Assembly: GCA_030617005.1 (NCBI GenBank)
Contig: JAUWWH010000050.1
Location: 1 to 6,739 of the forward strand
DNA length: 6,739 nucleotides
Reading direction: 5' to 3'
Source: Candidatus Bathyarchaeota archaeon
GTDB taxonomy: Archaea; Thermoproteota; Bathyarchaeia; RBG-16-48-13; GCA-020355125
A model generated the notes under the pieces. The model was not told the DNA's origin, made no database searches, and saw nothing but the letters and a program-made list of their open reading frames with translations. This document shows positions 5,402 through 6,739 of the stretch, one piece after another (the first letter of the stretch is position 1; the number at the start of each line of letters is the position of its first letter). Both the position numbers and the translations under genes were made by a program.

Positions 5402-6613
5402 ATGAGTGTAAATTTAAGGAACAAAGTTGCTGTAATAGGTGGAGGATTGATACGATTCGGGGAACTCTACGATAAAAGCTTTGGGGACATGATGAGTGAA
5501 GCCTACTTAAATTGCTTAGATAGCATTGATAAGGGAATCGATCCTAAAGAGATAAATGCAGCTTGGTATGGAACTGTTAGAGGTCCCGCAACGGGCTCTA
5601 TCGCGGGTACATTGCTCGGTTTAGGGGGCATTCCAATTACAAGAATTGAAAATGCTTGCGCTACAGGAAGTGATACCTTTAGAAACGCATGTTTTGCAGT
5701 TGCAGCAGGTCTCTATGATGTAGCCTTAGTTGTGGGGTGTGAGAAAATGCTTGATAGACCAGGAGGATTGATCGGTTTAGATAGGTCAGGGCCCCGTTAC
5801 TTCGACATGTTTGCCCTGACGATGCCTTCAGCATTTGGAGTTTATGGTACTAGGCATATGCATGTATTCGGAACCGAAAGAAAACACTTCGCGATGATAG
5901 CTGTCAAAAACCATTATTATGGTAAAATGAATCCATTATCTCACTTTAGACGCGAGATAACCGTAGAGCAAGTACTAGATGCTCCTATAATATCATGGCC
6001 TATGGGCTTATACGACTGTTGCCCAGTAACTGATGGAGCAGCTGCGGTTATAATATGTAGAGAGGAATTAACTACTAAATACACTGACTCGCCCGTGTAT
6101 GTGTTGGGAAGTGGCCTTGCAGTTCAACCTACGCGCCTTGGCTTAAGAAATGACTTTACATCAATGATGCCTGCTGTCTGGGCAGCACAGCAAGCCTACA
6201 AAATGGGTAAAGTAGGACCAGATGATATTGACTTCGCAGAGGTCCACGACTGTTTCACATGCACAGAGTTAATTCAATATGAGGATCTTGGCTTCTGCAA
6301 GAAGGGTGAAGCTAAAACTTTTGTTGAGAATCAGGAAATGTACATAGGAGGAAAACATCCAGTTAATGTAAGTGGTGGCTTAAAATCACATGGCCACCCA
6401 ATCGGTACCACTGGAGTAGCGCAGATCGTTGAATTGTTCTGGCAACTAAGAAATGAAGCAGGGGGATCACCAAAAGGAGCGGGAGGACTGGCAGTGAGCG
6501 ACCCTAGTGGAAAGAGACAAATTCCAAATGCTGAGATCGGCCTTCAACAGAATATAGGTGGAGCAGGTCCCCAAGTCTCTTGTATAAACATACTCTCAAA
6601 TAAGAAAAGATAA
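5402..6613 (+). CDS. SCP2-type thiolase (acetoacetyl-CoA/acetyl-CoA acetyltransferase)
   Basis: Catalyses the reversible cleavage of acetoacetyl-CoA with CoA to two acetyl-CoA. It is 403 residues, slightly above the ~390 of archaeal relatives. The nucleophilic cysteine is C86 in ENACATGS; the EVHDCF motif (280-285) supplies H282 and C284; and H332 in GGLKSHGHPIGTTG is the conserved GHP histidine. The C-terminal NIGGAGPQVS replaces the C-x-G motif of bacterial thiolases, as usual in the SCP2/archaeal group. Unlike the neighbouring synthase-like protein, its active site is complete. It is the last gene of the plus-strand operon, 42 bases after the DUF35 gene, with its own GGTGA site. In this setting it probably performs the last step from crotonyl-CoA to acetyl-CoA; the biosynthetic direction cannot be excluded, and a larger 3-oxoacyl-CoA substrate is possible. 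Confidence 0.92.
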   Translation: MSVNLRNKVAVIGGGLIRFGELYDKSFGDMMSEAYLNCLDSIDKGIDPKEINAAWYGTVRGPATGSIAGTLLGLGGIPITRIENACATGSDTFRNACFAVAAGLYDVALVVGCEKMLDRPGGLIGLDRSGPRYFDMFALTMPSAFGVYGTRHMHVFGTERKHFAMIAVKNHYYGKMNPLSHFRREITVEQVLDAPIISWPMGLYDCCPVTDGAAAVIICREELTTKYTDSPVYVLGSGLAVQPTRLGLRNDFTSMMPAVWAAQQAYKMGKVGPDDIDFAEVHDCFTCTELIQYEDLGFCKKGEAKTFVENQEMYIGGKHPVNVSGGLKSHGHPIGTTGVAQIVELFWQLRNEAGGSPKGAGGLAVSDPSGKRQIPNAEIGLQQNIGGAGPQVSCINILSNKKR

Positions 6614-6649
6614 GCATCTCAAAAAAATATTTTATTTAGAGGTTATGCT
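6613..6649 (+). terminator. Possible transcript-end hairpin after the thiolase gene
   Basis: AGCATCTC (6613-6620) pairs with GAG (6639-6641) and ATGCT (6645-6649), with a 3-base bulge, around an A-tract facing a T-rich tract. The stem starts on the last base of the thiolase stop codon. No T-run follows the stem, but the T-rich loop itself could pause archaeal polymerase. Moderately weak evidence. Confidence 0.35.
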
Positions 6650-6679
6650 GCTACTCTTATGGTCTCTATAAAGTTAACG

Positions 6680-6718
6680 GAGGAAAAATATTCTAATTAG
6701 AAATCTTACATTTTCCTC
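6680..6718. repeat. Inverted repeat with a nested 12-bp palindrome
   Basis: GAGGAAAAAT (6680-6689) and ATTTTCCTC (6710-6718) are inverted copies with one extra A. The loop contains a perfect palindrome, TTCTAATTAGAA (6691-6702). It lies in the gene-free end of the window. It could be a regulator site, a two-way transcript end with a gene beyond the window, or part of a repeat element; I cannot choose between these. Confidence 0.45.
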
Positions 6719-6739
6719 ACCATGAAGCACAATCATTGT

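Noticed and set aside
6674..6739. Open minus-strand frame entering from the right edge and ending with TAA at 6674-6676
   Set aside because: About 20 codons with no recognisable motif, overlapping a strong inverted repeat; cannot be distinguished from chance.

Overview
This window looks archaeal. The strongest evidence is the order HMG-CoA-synthase family protein, DUF35 zinc-ribbon/OB protein, SCP2-type thiolase, a typical archaeal trio known to form one complex. Supporting signs are start signals of GGTGA/GTGAT type, GTG and TTG starts, and AT-rich intergenic DNA with TATA-like boxes. A 4-hydroxybutyryl-CoA dehydratase also fits Thermoproteota, Bathyarchaeia or related lineages. No rRNA, tRNA, mobile element or CRISPR array was seen, so the lineage cannot be fixed more closely.

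Layout. Bases 1-504 are AT-rich and hold at most one doubtful 60-residue ORF on the minus strand and a hairpin. Two minus-strand genes follow: 4-hydroxybutyryl-CoA dehydratase (505-2034) and an enoyl-CoA hydratase (2146-2952), separated by a hairpin plus T-tract that looks like a terminator. A divergent intergenic region (2953-3113) carries inverted repeats and TATA-like boxes. On the plus strand lie a 3-hydroxyacyl-CoA dehydrogenase lacking its C-terminus (3114-3893), an HMG-CoA-synthase-like protein (3906-4931), a DUF35 protein (4937-5359) and a thiolase (5402-6613), closely spaced and probably one operon. The last 126 bases hold two hairpins and no supported gene.

How the genes fit together. 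The dehydratase, hydratase, dehydrogenase and thiolase cover every step from 4-hydroxybutyryl-CoA through crotonyl-CoA, 3-hydroxybutyryl-CoA and acetoacetyl-CoA to two acetyl-CoA. This is the second half of the 3-hydroxypropionate/4-hydroxybutyrate and dicarboxylate/4-hydroxybutyrate carbon cycles, and also a route for 4-hydroxybutyrate or 4-aminobutyrate breakdown. The window cannot tell these apart, because no activating CoA ligase/transferase or carboxylase gene is present.

The most unusual point is the HMG-CoA-synthase-like protein. It keeps the family fold signatures, but all three catalytic positions (Glu, Cys, His) are replaced by Thr, Ala and Ser, while the adjacent thiolase keeps its active site. 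My inference is that a former mevalonate-pathway complex was adapted to acetoacetyl-CoA/acetyl-CoA metabolism, with the synthase subunit kept as a non-catalytic or re-purposed partner. The second oddity is the dehydrogenase, which stops about 45 residues early beside a 7-bp direct repeat and a +1 frame that carries the expected family sequence.
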